From positions 1-64,000 of the forward strand of contig JAGXBH010000004.1 in assembly GCA_018971185.1 (NCBI GenBank): a stretch of DNA of 64,000 nt. Direction: 5' to 3'. Positions 1 through 8,532 of this stretch are shown here, piece by piece. The notes under the pieces are model-generated. The model had not been told where the DNA came from, searched no databases, and was given only the letters and a program-made list of their open reading frames with translations. Each line of letters begins with the position of its first letter. Position 1 is the first letter of the stretch. Made by a program: the position numbers and the translations under genes. Source of the DNA: Acidobacteriota bacterium. Its GTDB lineage: Bacteria > Actinomycetota > Acidimicrobiia > Acidimicrobiales > RAAP-2.

Positions 1-485
1 TGTCGCTCCCGCGGCGATCGCGTACCACGTCCCACCGCACGAGAAGAGACCCTCGCCGTGCGACCTCGCCGGTCCCGTGTCGCCGGCGAATCGGTAGAGC
101 GGGTAGGAGTTGAAGGTCACCTGCTTCTTCGACTTCGAGCGCGCGATAAACCCGATTCGCCCTTTGACACCGGGCCCGAGCGTCACTCTCGTGGTCGACT
201 TCTTCACCAGGACCGGGGCCAGTACGTGAGACACGCACCCGTGCAGTGAAGGTGAGCGGACTTCTCGCTACTGAGCAAGTAGAGCGCGTGGTGCGATGAA
301 TTGACCAGCACTGGGGTTGAGTCACCAATCCGAACCGCTCTGCGAAACGAAGTGGGCGAGGAGGTGGCGGTAGCAGCACCCACGGCAACGACACCTCCGG
401 CCACGACTACCGCGACAACGGCCACGGTCGTGCCCCGGGCGAATTTCGGTGATTGAAGATGGCGGAATATATAGGACGACATCAT
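1..485 (-). pseudogene. Secreted-repeat (COG4315-like) protein, frameshifted and cut by window edge
   Basis: The minus strand encodes a signal-anchor stretch rich in V, A and G, then a segment (VLVNSSHHALYLLSSEK, then CTGACLTYWP) that matches the 'secreted repeat of unknown function' family (PF03640/COG4315). The frame then hits a stop near 204. Shifting one base at the G run 215-218 restores a conserved continuation (PVLVKKSTTRVTLGPG..., NSYPLYRFAGDTGP, FSCGGTWYAI) that is open to base 1. A five-base run would give CLTYWPPVLVKK, as expected for the family. The start is one of two adjacent ATGs at 485 and 482, behind a GGGGGAAG element. Either a real one-base deletion or a sequencing error is possible. 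The 3' end lies outside the window. Family function is unknown. Confidence 0.7.
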
Positions 486-624
486 TCTTCCCCCATCGCG
501 ACCGATGACCGAGTGGGAGGCCGTGGCCGCAGCACTCATCGCAGGGACCTTGCGTGAATTCGTGTCGTGACCTATCGATGGCGCCGGGCGGCGTGAGGGC
601 ACTAAGTGAGTACCATTGGGGAGC

Positions 625-698
625 GCCCCTGTAGCTCAACTGGATAGAGCAGACGGCTTCTACCCGTCAGGTTGCGGGTTCGACTCCTGCCGGGGGCA
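625..698 (+). tRNA. tRNA-Arg (anticodon TCT)
   Basis: A full cloverleaf can be drawn. The acceptor stem is GCCCCTG with CGGGGGC, allowing one T-G pair. The D arm is GCTC/GAGC. The anticodon stem GACGG/CCGTC encloses loop CTTCTAC, so the anticodon is TCT, which reads AGA. The T arm is GCGGG with TTCGACT and CCTGC. The discriminator base is A698 and CCA is not encoded. A TACCAT hexamer at 611-616 could be its -10 element. Confidence 0.95.
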
Positions 699-1020
699 CT
701 CGTCTCAAGGGCGCCTCGTGAAGCGCAGCGACGATGCGGGACGGCTCATGGCGTCCTTGGGGAAGTCCGCGCGCGAGTCGCTGACGACCAATGAGGTGTC
801 CCGGACGAGTAGTACTTGCGCGTGGCGGCTCTCGCCGTTCGCGCAAGTCACGATTCGCGTGAAGTGCCAGGGATATAGTGGCTTCTAAACGACGAAGGAA
901 GCCATCGATCGTGCTGACGCTAGACGTAGGACCGCTGAGGAGTCGAAGCGGGCATGCGCCCGTGAAGATGTGCGAGAATCGCGGTTCTCAGAACTCGTTG
1001 ATCAGGGGGAGCGCAGCACG
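699..1020. other. Intergenic region between tRNA-Arg and potA, with a long hairpin
   Basis: No credible gene is seen in these 322 bases. A strong imperfect hairpin lies at 814-848: ACTTGCGCG at 814-822 pairs perfectly with CGCGCAAGT at 840-848, with an inner GGCG/CGCC helix. There is no T run after it, so it may be a processing or structural element rather than a classic terminator. A TATAGT hexamer near 873 is the best -10 candidate for the pot operon, but no matching -35 is convincing. Confidence 0.4.
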
Positions 1021-2178
1021 ATGAGTGACACTTCGACCACGTCGGTCACGCCGGGGTCGGTCAACGTCAGTCTGAGCGACGTGACCAAGTCCTTCGACGG
1101 CGTCGTCGCCGTGGATCAGCTCAATCTCACCATCAATGACGGCGAGTTCTTCAGCCTCCTGGGACCGTCGGGGTGCGGTAAGACGACGACATTGCGAATG
1201 ATCGGGGGCTTCGAGGAGCCGACCTCTGGTCGCATCGTGCTCGGCGGACGTGACGTCACCTATACGGCCCCCTACCACCGCGACGTGAACACGGTGTTCC
1301 AGTCCTACGCCCTCTTTCCCCATCTGGATGTCTACGAGAACGTGGCATTCGGGCTCCGCCGCAAGAAGGTGGCCAAGGACGAGGTGAAGAAGAGGGTCGG
1401 GGCAATGCTCGAGATCGTGGACCTGCCGGGTTACGAGAAGCGTCGGGTCAACCAACTCTCGGGTGGTCAGCAGCAGCGTATCGCGCTGGCGCGCGCCCTG
1501 GTCAACGAGCCGGCGCTGCTCCTCCTAGACGAGCCGATGTCGGCGCTGGACGCGAAATTGCGCCACCAGATGCAGATCGAACTTAAGTCCATCCAGTCGC
1601 GGGTCGGCATCACGTTCCTCTACGTCACCCACGACCAAGAGGAGGCGATGACCATGTCGGACCGCTTGGTGGTGATGCGCCAGGGCAAGATCGAGGGTAT
1701 CGGGTCGCCCCAAGACGTGTACGACAACCCCTCGACCGAGTTCGTCGCCACCTTTCTTGGCGCTTCCAATCTTCTCGCCGGCACGATCGCCTCGCGAGGC
1801 CAGGAGATCACCGCGGTGGCCCTCGAGAATGGCACGACGCTACAGGTGCCGACGGCACGCGTCGCCACCTCGACGGTGGGCTCCGTGGTGAAGGTTGGTG
1901 TGCGACCCGAGAAGATCAGGATCCACGTCAGCGGGTCGACGACAACGACCGGCAACACGTTGCGCGGACGGGTGCGCGTCTCCACCTTCACCGGCGTGGG
2001 CAACCAGTACATCGTCGAGATGGCGTCTGGGGAGGACATCACCGTCTACGCCCAGAACATCGGCGAGGAACTCGCTCCGCGAAGTGGCGAGGAGGTGGAG
2101 CTGAGTTGGCCCATCGAGCACACCTTCGCGGTGCGACCAGCCGAGAATGTGATCAGCAGTGACGAATTGGCGAGTTAG
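1021..2178 (+). CDS. potA: Polyamine ABC transporter ATP-binding protein
   Basis: This 385-residue ATPase would power uptake of putrescine/spermidine-type substrates. Walker A is GPSGCGKT at residues 48-55, the ABC signature LSGGQ is at 146-150, and Walker B LLLLDEP is at 166-172, followed by the switch histidine in YVTHDQEEAM. The C-terminal ~120 residues form the TOBE-type regulatory region usual in PotA-like proteins. I chose ATG 1021 because GGGGGAG lies about 8 bases upstream; an in-frame GTG at 970 lacks a ribosome site. It is the first gene of a potA-potD-potB-potC operon. Polyamine specificity is inferred from family and operon makeup; related importers carry other small cations. Confidence 0.9.
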   Translation: MSDTSTTSVTPGSVNVSLSDVTKSFDGVVAVDQLNLTINDGEFFSLLGPSGCGKTTTLRMIGGFEEPTSGRIVLGGRDVTYTAPYHRDVNTVFQSYALFPHLDVYENVAFGLRRKKVAKDEVKKRVGAMLEIVDLPGYEKRRVNQLSGGQQQRIALARALVNEPALLLLDEPMSALDAKLRHQMQIELKSIQSRVGITFLYVTHDQEEAMTMSDRLVVMRQGKIEGIGSPQDVYDNPSTEFVATFLGASNLLAGTIASRGQEITAVALENGTTLQVPTARVATSTVGSVVKVGVRPEKIRIHVSGSTTTTGNTLRGRVRVSTFTGVGNQYIVEMASGEDITVYAQNIGEELAPRSGEEVELSWPIEHTFAVRPAENVISSDELAS

Positions 2179-2184
2179 GGAGAG

Positions 2185-3492
2185 ATGATGGAAGAACTGG
2201 GCATGCATAACGAACCGCAGTCAGTGATGGATCCGGCGTTGTGGCGCGGGATGACGCAGAAGCGATTCACGCGGCGCCAGACGCTGGGCCTGTCGGGGGT
2301 GGGGCTCGCCTCGCTGATACTGGCCGCGTGCGGCTCTCCGAGTACGTCGAAGTCGTCGGCGAAGGTGGTGGGCTCGAGTGCCTGGTGGCAGGCGCAGAAG
2401 CTCAATCACGTGGTGAACTTCGCGAACTGGCCCTACTACATCGACCTTCTGGCGGGTAAGCACCCGACTTTGGAACACTTCACGTCGACCACGGGCATCA
2501 AGGTCAACTACTACGAAGTCATCCAGGACAACGCATCGTTCTATCAGAAGATCCGACCCTCGCTCGCGGCGGGACAGTACAGCGGCTACGACATCGTGGT
2601 GATGACCAACAACAACCCGCAACTTGGTTACTTGATGCAGCTGGGCTGGTTGATCCCGCTGGATCACTCCATGATGAAGAACTACGACAAGTACGCCGGG
2701 CCGTTGATCAAGAGCCCGTCGTGGGACCCCGGTAACAAGTACACCATGGCTTGGCAGTCTGGTTGGACCGCCGTGGGCTACAACAACCAGCAGGTGAAGA
2801 ATCCGGGTACGAGTATCGAGATCCTCTTCGACAAGAAGTACGCGGGCAAGGTGGGCATGTTGTCCGACCCTTTCGAACTCGGCAGCGCGGGACTTCTGGC
2901 GATCGGCGTCGAGCCGGCGTCGTCGACGGAGTCGGACTGGGCCAAAGCGGCCACCAAGCTCAAGCAGCAGAAGAGTGACGGCATCGTGGCGGCGTACTAC
3001 GATCAGAGTTACATCCAGCACCTCAAGAACGGCGACATCGTCGTGTCGATGTGTTACTCGGGTGACATTTTCCAGGCCGACCTCAACAGCAAGTACAAGG
3101 ACCTGACGTTGTTGCTGCCCGACGAGGGTGCGATGTTGTGGACCGACAACATGTGCATCCCCAAGTACGCCCAGAACCCGCTCGACGCCATGACGTTGAT
3201 GGACTACTACTACGACCCCCAGGTGCAATCGGTGGTCGAGTACTACAACGACTACATCTGTCCCGTGCCCGCGGCGAAGGAAGAATTGCTGCACCCCACC
3301 GGATGGAATAAGGCCGCGTTGGCCTCGCTCAACCCCTCGATCGGCCTGCCGACGTCGGTGACCGCCGACTCCAACATCGTCTTCCCGACCCCGGACCGTA
3401 TCAAGGCGTCTAAGAGCTACTACAACTTCAAGGACCAAGCGGAGATCGACGCGTGGAACAACCTCTTCCTGCCCATCATCCAGGGGGCGTAG
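2185..3492 (+). CDS. potD: Polyamine ABC transporter substrate-binding lipoprotein (PotD-like)
   Basis: This 435-residue extracellular solute-binding protein has an N-terminal signal with a twin arginine (RR at 30-31), a hydrophobic stretch and a lipobox LAAC with Cys49. It is therefore probably Tat-exported and lipid-anchored. The mature part has the spermidine/putrescine-binding fold signature (NFANWPYYID near the start, YDIVVMTNNN, YAPGWTA-like MAWQSGWTAVGYN). Start is ATG 2185 or 2188, right after a GGGAG element that overlaps the potA stop region. The end overlaps the potB start by 40 bases. It would deliver substrate to the PotB/PotC channel. Confidence 0.88.
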   Translation: MMEELGMHNEPQSVMDPALWRGMTQKRFTRRQTLGLSGVGLASLILAACGSPSTSKSSAKVVGSSAWWQAQKLNHVVNFANWPYYIDLLAGKHPTLEHFTSTTGIKVNYYEVIQDNASFYQKIRPSLAAGQYSGYDIVVMTNNNPQLGYLMQLGWLIPLDHSMMKNYDKYAGPLIKSPSWDPGNKYTMAWQSGWTAVGYNNQQVKNPGTSIEILFDKKYAGKVGMLSDPFELGSAGLLAIGVEPASSTESDWAKAATKLKQQKSDGIVAAYYDQSYIQHLKNGDIVVSMCYSGDIFQADLNSKYKDLTLLLPDEGAMLWTDNMCIPKYAQNPLDAMTLMDYYYDPQVQSVVEYYNDYICPVPAAKEELLHPTGWNKAALASLNPSIGLPTSVTADSNIVFPTPDRIKASKSYYNFKDQAEIDAWNNLFLPIIQGA

Positions 3493-4367
3493 GCTCGCCC
3501 CGGCGGCACCGGGGGAGGGGCAAGGGGCTCGCGCCCTATCTCCTGAGTCTGCCGGCGGGACTGTGGTTGCTCGTCCTCTTCGTCGTGCCGCTGTTCATCA
3601 TGTTGTCGATCACGCTCAAGACCTGCAGTCCGGCCTCGGGGGCGTGCGTGATGACCTGGCAGTGGGGCGAATTGCCCCACGTGGTGAACCAGTATCGCGG
3701 ACAGTTCGTCACCAGCCTCGTCTTCGCGTTCTTCGCGACGTTGATCGACTTGGTGATCTCCTTTCCCATCGCTTACTGGATCGCCTTCTACGGGGGTCGC
3801 CGCAAGAACTTCTTCCTGATCATGTTGCTGGTGCCGTTCTTCGTGTCGTTCATCATCCGCACCCTGGTCTGGGAATTCATCCTCTCCAACAACGGAGTGG
3901 TCCTGAGTTTCCTCCGGGGCAACCACCTCGTGCCGTCGAGCTTCCACGTGCTGGGCACCGGCTTGGCGGTAGTGGCCGGCCTGGCGTACAACTACTTGCC
4001 CTTCACCGCGCTCCCGTTGTACGTGGCGCTGGAGCGGATCGATCGGCGGGTGCTCAACGCGGCGAACGACCTGTACGCCACCCGTCGTGTCACCTTCATG
4101 CGGGTGATCCTGCCGTTGGCGATCCCGGGCATCTTCGCGGCGTTCCTCCTGACGTTCATTCCGGCCTTCGGTGACTACGTCAACCAGGAGATCCTCGGTG
4201 GCACCTCCAACACGATGATCGGAACCGTGATCCAGAACCTGTTCTTGATCGACTCGGACTACGCGGGCGGGGCCTCGCTATCGGCGGTGCTCCTGGTCAT
4301 CTCGCTGCTCGGCATCTGGCTCTACGCGCGATTGCTGGGTTCGCGCACGATCGAGGAGTACCTATGA
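3453..4367 (+). CDS. potB: Polyamine ABC transporter permease (PotB-like)
   Basis: This 304-residue integral membrane protein has about six hydrophobic segments. The inner-membrane permease EAA loop is recognisable (LNAANDLYATRRVTFMRVILPLAIPGI). The only usable start that keeps the first membrane helix intact is GTG 3453, which lies inside potD, so the two genes overlap by 40 bases in different frames. That is long for this operon and suggests translational coupling. It ends with a 4-base ATGA overlap with potC and would form the transmembrane channel with it. Confidence 0.85.
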   Translation: MEQPLPAHHPGGVGSPRRHRGRGKGLAPYLLSLPAGLWLLVLFVVPLFIMLSITLKTCSPASGACVMTWQWGELPHVVNQYRGQFVTSLVFAFFATLIDLVISFPIAYWIAFYGGRRKNFFLIMLLVPFFVSFIIRTLVWEFILSNNGVVLSFLRGNHLVPSSFHVLGTGLAVVAGLAYNYLPFTALPLYVALERIDRRVLNAANDLYATRRVTFMRVILPLAIPGIFAAFLLTFIPAFGDYVNQEILGGTSNTMIGTVIQNLFLIDSDYAGGASLSAVLLVISLLGIWLYARLLGSRTIEEYL

Positions 4368-5224
4368 GCGTCGACGCGCCATCACGCGAGGTGCCCGCGC
4401 CACTGGTCGAGGGGACCTCGCGGCGCCCACGCCACTGGGGTCGCTTCGTGCTCCCGACCTATTCGTGGCTGGTGATCGCCTACCTGGTCTTTCCCATCGT
4501 GGTCATGGTGATCTACAGCTTCAATCGCGTGACGGCGGGGCTGCAGCTCGTGAGTTTCTCGTGGAACGGCTTCACGTGGCAGTGGTATCGGCAGTGGAGC
4601 AACATTCCCGGGCTGACGTCCGCCTTCTGGCTCTCGTTGCGGCTGGCGATCGTCAGCACGGTCATCGCCACCATCCTGGGGACTTTGCTCGCGATCGCCC
4701 TCGTTCGCTACCGGGGCAAGCGATTCCGGGGCAAGGCCGGCTTCGAGCAGATCCTGTTCTTGAACATCGCGGCTCCCGAGATCGTGATGGGAGCCTCGTT
4801 GCTCGGCCTCTTCGTCACCTTCAACGTCGCGAGAGGATTCTTCACCCTGGTGTTGGCCCACGTGATGTTCTCCATCGCTTACGTGACGGTGACCGTGCGC
4901 GCACGCCTGTCGGGATTTGACGTGGCCCTCGAGGAGGCCTCGTACGACCTGGGGGCCAATCCGCTGGACACCTTTCGCCTCGTCACGTTGCCCCTCATCA
5001 TGCCCGGCGTCTTGGCGGGAGCGCTCATGGCCTTCGCGCTGTCGATCGACGACTTCGTGACGTCGAACTTCGTGAGCGGTTCGAGCGCTCCCTTCCCGGT
5101 GTGGGTCTACGGCGCCTCTCGAGTAGGGACCCCTCCCCAGGTGTTCGTCTTCGGCACTGCGATCTTCACGGTCGGCATCGTCTTCGCCCTGCTGAGCCTC
5201 CTCGTGTCCAAGCGCAAGGTCTGA
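4364..5224 (+). CDS. potC: Polyamine ABC transporter permease (PotC-like)
   Basis: This 286-residue permease begins at ATG 4364 inside the potB stop (ATGA overlap). It has a charged cytosolic N-terminus, about six membrane segments and the EAA loop in LEEASYDLGANPLDTFRLVTLPLIMPG. Homologues pair with PotB to form a heterodimeric channel energised by PotA. It is the last gene of the operon; tRNA-Pro follows on the opposite strand after 39 bases. No T-rich terminator is visible between them. Confidence 0.88.
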   Translation: MSVDAPSREVPAPLVEGTSRRPRHWGRFVLPTYSWLVIAYLVFPIVVMVIYSFNRVTAGLQLVSFSWNGFTWQWYRQWSNIPGLTSAFWLSLRLAIVSTVIATILGTLLAIALVRYRGKRFRGKAGFEQILFLNIAAPEIVMGASLLGLFVTFNVARGFFTLVLAHVMFSIAYVTVTVRARLSGFDVALEEASYDLGANPLDTFRLVTLPLIMPGVLAGALMAFALSIDDFVTSNFVSGSSAPFPVWVYGASRVGTPPQVFVFGTAIFTVGIVFALLSLLVSKRKV

Positions 5225-5263
5225 GGCGATTCAGTCGCTGCGACGAGCGTTGACGGCGTGGGG

Positions 5264-5338
5264 TCGGGGAGGCGGGATTCGAACCCGCGGCCTCTGCGTC
5301 CCAAACGCAGCGCGCTAACCAAGCTGCGCTACTCCCCG
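5264..5338 (-). tRNA. tRNA-Pro (anticodon TGG)
   Basis: Read on the minus strand, the acceptor stem CGGGGAG/CTCCCCG is perfect. The anticodon stem CTGCG/CGCAG encloses TTTGGGA, giving anticodon TGG, which reads CCA. The T arm is GCGGG/CCCGC with loop TTCGAAT. The discriminator is A (complement of 5264), and CCA is not encoded. Confidence 0.95.
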
Positions 5339-5395
5339 TCTCCCCCGAACGCGGTGTCGCTCCCCGGGGACTCACCACACTACTTGGAAGGGTGA

Positions 5396-5419
5396 CCCCT
5401 TCGAGGACCCCCGAAGGGG
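5396..5419. other. 8-bp perfect hairpin upstream of 5508 gene
   Basis: CCCCTTCG at 5396-5403 is matched by CGAAGGGG at 5412-5419 with an 8-base loop. It lies in the 169-base gap between tRNA-Pro (minus) and the next plus-strand gene. No T run follows on either strand. It could be an operator or weak terminator; the role is unknown. Confidence 0.4.
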
Positions 5420-5507
5420 CCGGACCTTGCCTCGCGGGCGCGGAGGGGGTGCAACGACGAGGATGCTTCGCCCGGTCATAGTCTTCAGTGGAGGAGCGAG
5501 GGGGGCC

Positions 5508-6320
5508 GTGGCCTACGACTGGATCATCGACGCCTTGGGTGACACGTGGGGAAGGATCGAGCACGCACTCGCTGGGCGCGGCGAACGAGAGTTCGACGCG
5601 ATGACGCCGTGCCCGGGATGGAGCATCCGTGACGTCGTCAACCATGTCACCGGGACCGAACTCATCTGGGCCGGCGCCCCGGTGCCCGAGCTCACGACGC
5701 CGCGGCCGCCCTACGTTAAGAATCGCCGCGGCGAGGAGAACGAGGCGGTGGTGGCCAGTCGTCGGCACTTCAGCGCCCGGGAGGTGCTGACGGACTTTCG
5801 CTACGCGACCACCGTGACGCTCTCGCGTCTCGGTCGACTCGACCATGGGGCGTGGGAGGCGGCCGCTCACGGGCGCGACGAGGGGAGACCTTTGCATCAG
5901 GTCATCGAGACACGGGTCATCGACAGCTGGATCCATCTGCAGGACATCCGTGACGCGTTGTTGGAGCCGGCGGACGACCACGGGCTGGGCGAGGAGATCG
6001 TCGTCAACCACTTTGAGGGCGCATTGCCCTACGTCTGGGCCGTTCGCGCCGGAGCCCCGGAGGGATCCCTTCTTCGGGTCAATCTGGTCGGCCGACTGGG
6101 GCGCAGCGTCCAAGTCGAGGTTCACGACGGCCGCGGTATCGCCGTGGCGTCGAGCGACGCCGTGCCTTCCGTCGAATTGACCACTGCGGTCGCCCTGTTC
6201 TGGCGGCGCATGGCGGGGCGGATCAACGCGGAGGCGCTGGTGGACGCGTCGGCCACTGACCTGCGCGGCGAGCGACACCTGAGTCGGGGGCTCGCGGAGG
6301 CGATGCACGTACTGCACTAG
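5508..6320 (+). CDS. Maleylpyruvate isomerase-like (DinB-type four-helix) protein
   Basis: The predicted product is 270 residues. The N-terminal half has the actinobacterial mycothiol-dependent maleylpyruvate isomerase / DinB-like pattern, with the diagnostic TPCPGWSIRDVVNHVTG segment, in which the histidine is usually a metal ligand, and a later helix with H and D residues (VIDSWIHLQDIRDAL). The C-terminal part resembles the small second domain found in this family. Start GTG 5508 is chosen because homology begins just after it and AGGAG/GGGG purine runs precede it; an upstream in-frame ATG at 5427 would add a non-homologous basic stretch. The substrate cannot be told. Many members use mycothiol or are uncharacterised. 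Confidence 0.65.
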   Translation: MAYDWIIDALGDTWGRIEHALAGRGEREFDAMTPCPGWSIRDVVNHVTGTELIWAGAPVPELTTPRPPYVKNRRGEENEAVVASRRHFSAREVLTDFRYATTVTLSRLGRLDHGAWEAAAHGRDEGRPLHQVIETRVIDSWIHLQDIRDALLEPADDHGLGEEIVVNHFEGALPYVWAVRAGAPEGSLLRVNLVGRLGRSVQVEVHDGRGIAVASSDAVPSVELTTAVALFWRRMAGRINAEALVDASATDLRGERHLSRGLAEAMHVLH

Positions 6321-6361
6321 GAGAGCCACGGTGAGCCGGTGGAGGTAGGCTTGAAATCCTT

Positions 6362-7696
6362 ATGCGTGCCACTTCTTCAGCCCTGGAAAACAATCGGATC
6401 AAGCTCACCGTCGAAGTCGACGAGGCGGAGATGGCGGTGGCCCTCGACGCCGCCGCCAAGACCTTGGCGCAACAGGTCAACGTGAAGGGGTTCCGTAAGG
6501 GGAAGGTCCCCAAGCAAGTCCTCATCGCCAACATCGGTGGTGCGGCCGTGCTTCGATCGGAGGCGATCCGCGAGTCACTGCCGGACTTCTACGCACGCGC
6601 CGTTTCCGAGACGCTGATCGACCCCATTGGTCAGCCCGACGTGACGATCACGGGGGGCGAGGATGAGGGCGTCCTGGTCTTCGAAGCCGAAGTCGAGGTG
6701 CGTCCGGATGTCACGATCGTCGGCTACGACGCGTTGCGGGTGACGATCCCGTCACCGGTCGTGGGAGACGACGAGATCGAAGCGCAGATAGATCGCTTCC
6801 GAGAGACCGACGCCGTCCTGCACGACGTGGATCGGCCGATCGTCAACGGCGACTTGGTCAATATGGATATCCGCGCGGAGCAGCCCGATTCCGATGCGGA
6901 ACCGTTGGAGATGAGCGACTTCATGTACACCGTAGGTTCGGGTTCAATCGCCCCCGAGGTGGATGAGCTGATCCTGGGGCTGCGCGCGGGTGAGGAGTTG
7001 GTGGTGAACACCAGCGCGGGCACGGGGCAGAGCGTCGTCTACACGATGAGGCTCAAGCAGGTGAAGGAGCGCATCCTCCCCGAGTTGACCGACGAGTGGG
7101 TTGAGGAGAACACCGAGTGGCCGACGGTCGACGAGATGAGGGACGCGGTGTTGGCCCAGATGAGCAAGATGAAGGTCGTCGAGGCACAGATGTCCCAGCG
7201 TGACGCCACGTTGATCGCTCTCGGCGAGTTGGTGAGTGACGAACTCGTGCCCGAGGTCCTGGTGGACGCCGAGGCCAATGATCGGGTCCACGACCTGGGG
7301 CACCGTCTGGCGGAGCAGAAGATGGACTTCGAGCAGTTCCTCCAGGCCACGGGACAGACGCCGGATCAGTTGCTGGCCGCGGTGCGCGCCGACGCCCAGC
7401 GCGCGGTCAAGATCGACCTGGCCTTGCGGGCCCTGGTGAAGGCGGAGGGGCTCGAGGCGACCGAGGAGGAGGTCGAGGAGGAGCTTGTCAAGACCGCCGA
7501 GGCGATGAGCCTGACGGCGCAAGCCCTTCGCGACAACCTCTACAAGTCCGGGCGGGTGAAGTCATTCGACGCGGAGGTGGCCAAGATCAAGGCGAACCGG
7601 TGGTTGGGGGAGAACGCCACGTTCGTCGACCACCTCGGCATCGTGATCGACCGAGAATTGCTCCGCGAGGATCAATCGGTCGAGATCGACGAATAA
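6362..7696 (+). CDS. tig: Trigger factor
   Basis: This is a 444-residue ribosome-associated folding chaperone with peptidyl-prolyl isomerase activity. The ribosome-binding signature is clear near residues 42-50 (GFRKGKVPK). The FKBP-like domain follows (VNMDIRAEQ ... SGSIAPEVDELILGLRAGEE), with the helical substrate-cradle domain in the C-terminal half. It starts at ATG 6362 with no Shine-Dalgarno at normal distance. A TAGGCT hexamer at 6346-6351 suggests a very short leader of about 3-4 bases. Its position just before clpP and clpX matches many bacteria and links folding of new chains to the Clp protease. Confidence 0.95.
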   Translation: MRATSSALENNRIKLTVEVDEAEMAVALDAAAKTLAQQVNVKGFRKGKVPKQVLIANIGGAAVLRSEAIRESLPDFYARAVSETLIDPIGQPDVTITGGEDEGVLVFEAEVEVRPDVTIVGYDALRVTIPSPVVGDDEIEAQIDRFRETDAVLHDVDRPIVNGDLVNMDIRAEQPDSDAEPLEMSDFMYTVGSGSIAPEVDELILGLRAGEELVVNTSAGTGQSVVYTMRLKQVKERILPELTDEWVEENTEWPTVDEMRDAVLAQMSKMKVVEAQMSQRDATLIALGELVSDELVPEVLVDAEANDRVHDLGHRLAEQKMDFEQFLQATGQTPDQLLAAVRADAQRAVKIDLALRALVKAEGLEATEEEVEEELVKTAEAMSLTAQALRDNLYKSGRVKSFDAEVAKIKANRWLGENATFVDHLGIVIDRELLREDQSVEIDE

Positions 7697-7705
7697 GGTT
7701 GTAGC

Positions 7706-8314
7706 GTGAACGAACATTTCAGCGCCCAGAACTACCTCGTGCCCACCGTGGTCGAGTCGTCGAGCCGTGGCGAGCGCGCCTACGACCTCTACAGCCGCCT
7801 CTTGCGAGAGCGGATCATCTTCTTGGGCACACCGATCGACGACACGATCGCCAACCTCATTTGCGCCCAGATGCTGTTCTTGGAGTCCGAGGACCCCGAC
7901 AAGGACATCAACCTCTACATCAACTCGCCGGGCGGCGATATCACGGGACTTCTCGCGATCTACGACACCCTCAAGTACATCAAGCCCGACGTGTCGACGT
8001 TCTGCTTCGGTCAGGCCGCGTCAGCTGCCGCGGTGCTGCTGGCCGCGGGCACCAAGGGCAAGCGCTTCGCGCTTCCCCACGCTCGCGTCCTGCTGCATCA
8101 GCCCTGGGGCGGGGTCGGCGGACAGGCCTCCGACATCGAGATCCAGGCGCGCGAGATCCTGCGCATGAAGGACATGCTCAACGCGATGCTGGCCACCGAC
8201 ACGGGTCAGAGCGTGGAGCGCATCGCCAAGGACACGGACCGCGACTACATCATCGGGGCTGACGAAGCCGTGCAATATGGCCTCATCGACGAGGTTCTGC
8301 TGGCGCGACCCTAG
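7706..8314 (+). CDS. clpP: ATP-dependent Clp protease proteolytic subunit
   Basis: This is a 202-residue serine peptidase that would form the 14-subunit chamber of ClpXP. The catalytic triad is visible: Ser106 in [12 protein letters not shown], His131 in VLLHQPWGG and Asp180 in KDTDRDYI. Start GTG 7706 lies 9 bases after the tig stop, with AAGG upstream, so it is probably cotranscribed with tig. The N-terminal processing region is short. Only one clpP lies in this window; actinobacteria usually have a second paralogue, so a heteromeric ClpP1P2 complex is possible but not shown here. Confidence 0.96.
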   Translation: MNEHFSAQNYLVPTVVESSSRGERAYDLYSRLLRERIIFLGTPIDDTIANLICAQMLFLESEDPDKDINLYINSPGGDITGLLAIYDTLKYIKPDVSTFCFGQAASAAAVLLAAGTKGKRFALPHARVLLHQPWGGVGGQASDIEIQAREILRMKDMLNAMLATDTGQSVERIAKDTDRDYIIGADEAVQYGLIDEVLLARP

Positions 8315-8341
8315 GTTCCCAACTTGTGGACCCCCGTCTCG

Positions 8342-8370
8342 TAGGATGAAGGGGACGGAAGAGGCGAACG
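8342..8370 (+). promoter_or_regulatory. Promoter-like element and leader of the small zinc-finger gene
   Basis: TAGGAT at 8342-8347 is followed by a 23-base purine-rich leader with GGAAGAGG as ribosome site, then GTG 8371. The hexamer, its flanks and the exact 23-base spacing recur in front of clpX at 8530-8558. No good -35 is seen. Confidence 0.55.
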
Positions 8371-8532
8371 GTGGCGCGACCCAGTGAGGATGACAGCGTG
8401 ATCAGTTGCAGCTTTTGTCATAAGGATCAGGGGCAGGTGCGCAAGATGGTCGCGGGACCGGATGTCTACATCTGCAGCGAGTGCATCGGGTTGTGCAACG
8501 AGCTCATCGCCGACGAGCTTCAGGCTTCGTAG
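8371..8532 (+). CDS. Free-standing ClpX-type C4 zinc-finger protein (53 aa)
   Basis: This short gene between clpP and clpX encodes only the zinc-binding N-domain of ClpX (PF06689 type) and no ATPase. Cysteines lie at 13, 16, 35 and 38, exactly as in the ClpX encoded next door, and the pattern CSFC...AGP.VYIC.EC is kept. By eye, 29 of residues 2-50 are identical to ClpX, which points to a local tandem duplication. The start GTG 8371 matches the clpX start in context. The product ends in LQAS, just where ClpX continues into its AAA+ domain. In ClpX this domain dimerises and binds adaptors and some substrates, so the small protein could form mixed dimers or titrate adaptors; that is inference. 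Its stop TAG is part of the clpX -10-like TAGGAT. Confidence 0.88.
   Translation: MARPSEDDSVISCSFCHKDQGQVRKMVAGPDVYICSECIGLCNELIADELQAS

Noticed and set aside
616..888. Plus-strand open frame across tRNA-Arg
   Set aside because: Its first half (VAQLDRADGFYPSGCGFDSCRG) is the translation of a tRNA, a well-known false protein. No ribosome site.
2221..3438. 405-residue frame antisense to potD
   Set aside because: Shadow frame with V/H/R/D-rich nonsense; potD is certain.
5107..5322. Minus-strand open frame over tRNA-Pro
   Set aside because: It also translates a tRNA (LGRRGRGFESRLPDP type) and runs into potC.
8324..8347. TTGTGG...TAGGAT as a full promoter for the small zinc-finger gene
   Set aside because: The spacer would be only 12 bases, too short for sigma-70 type use; only the -10 hexamer is kept as a candidate.
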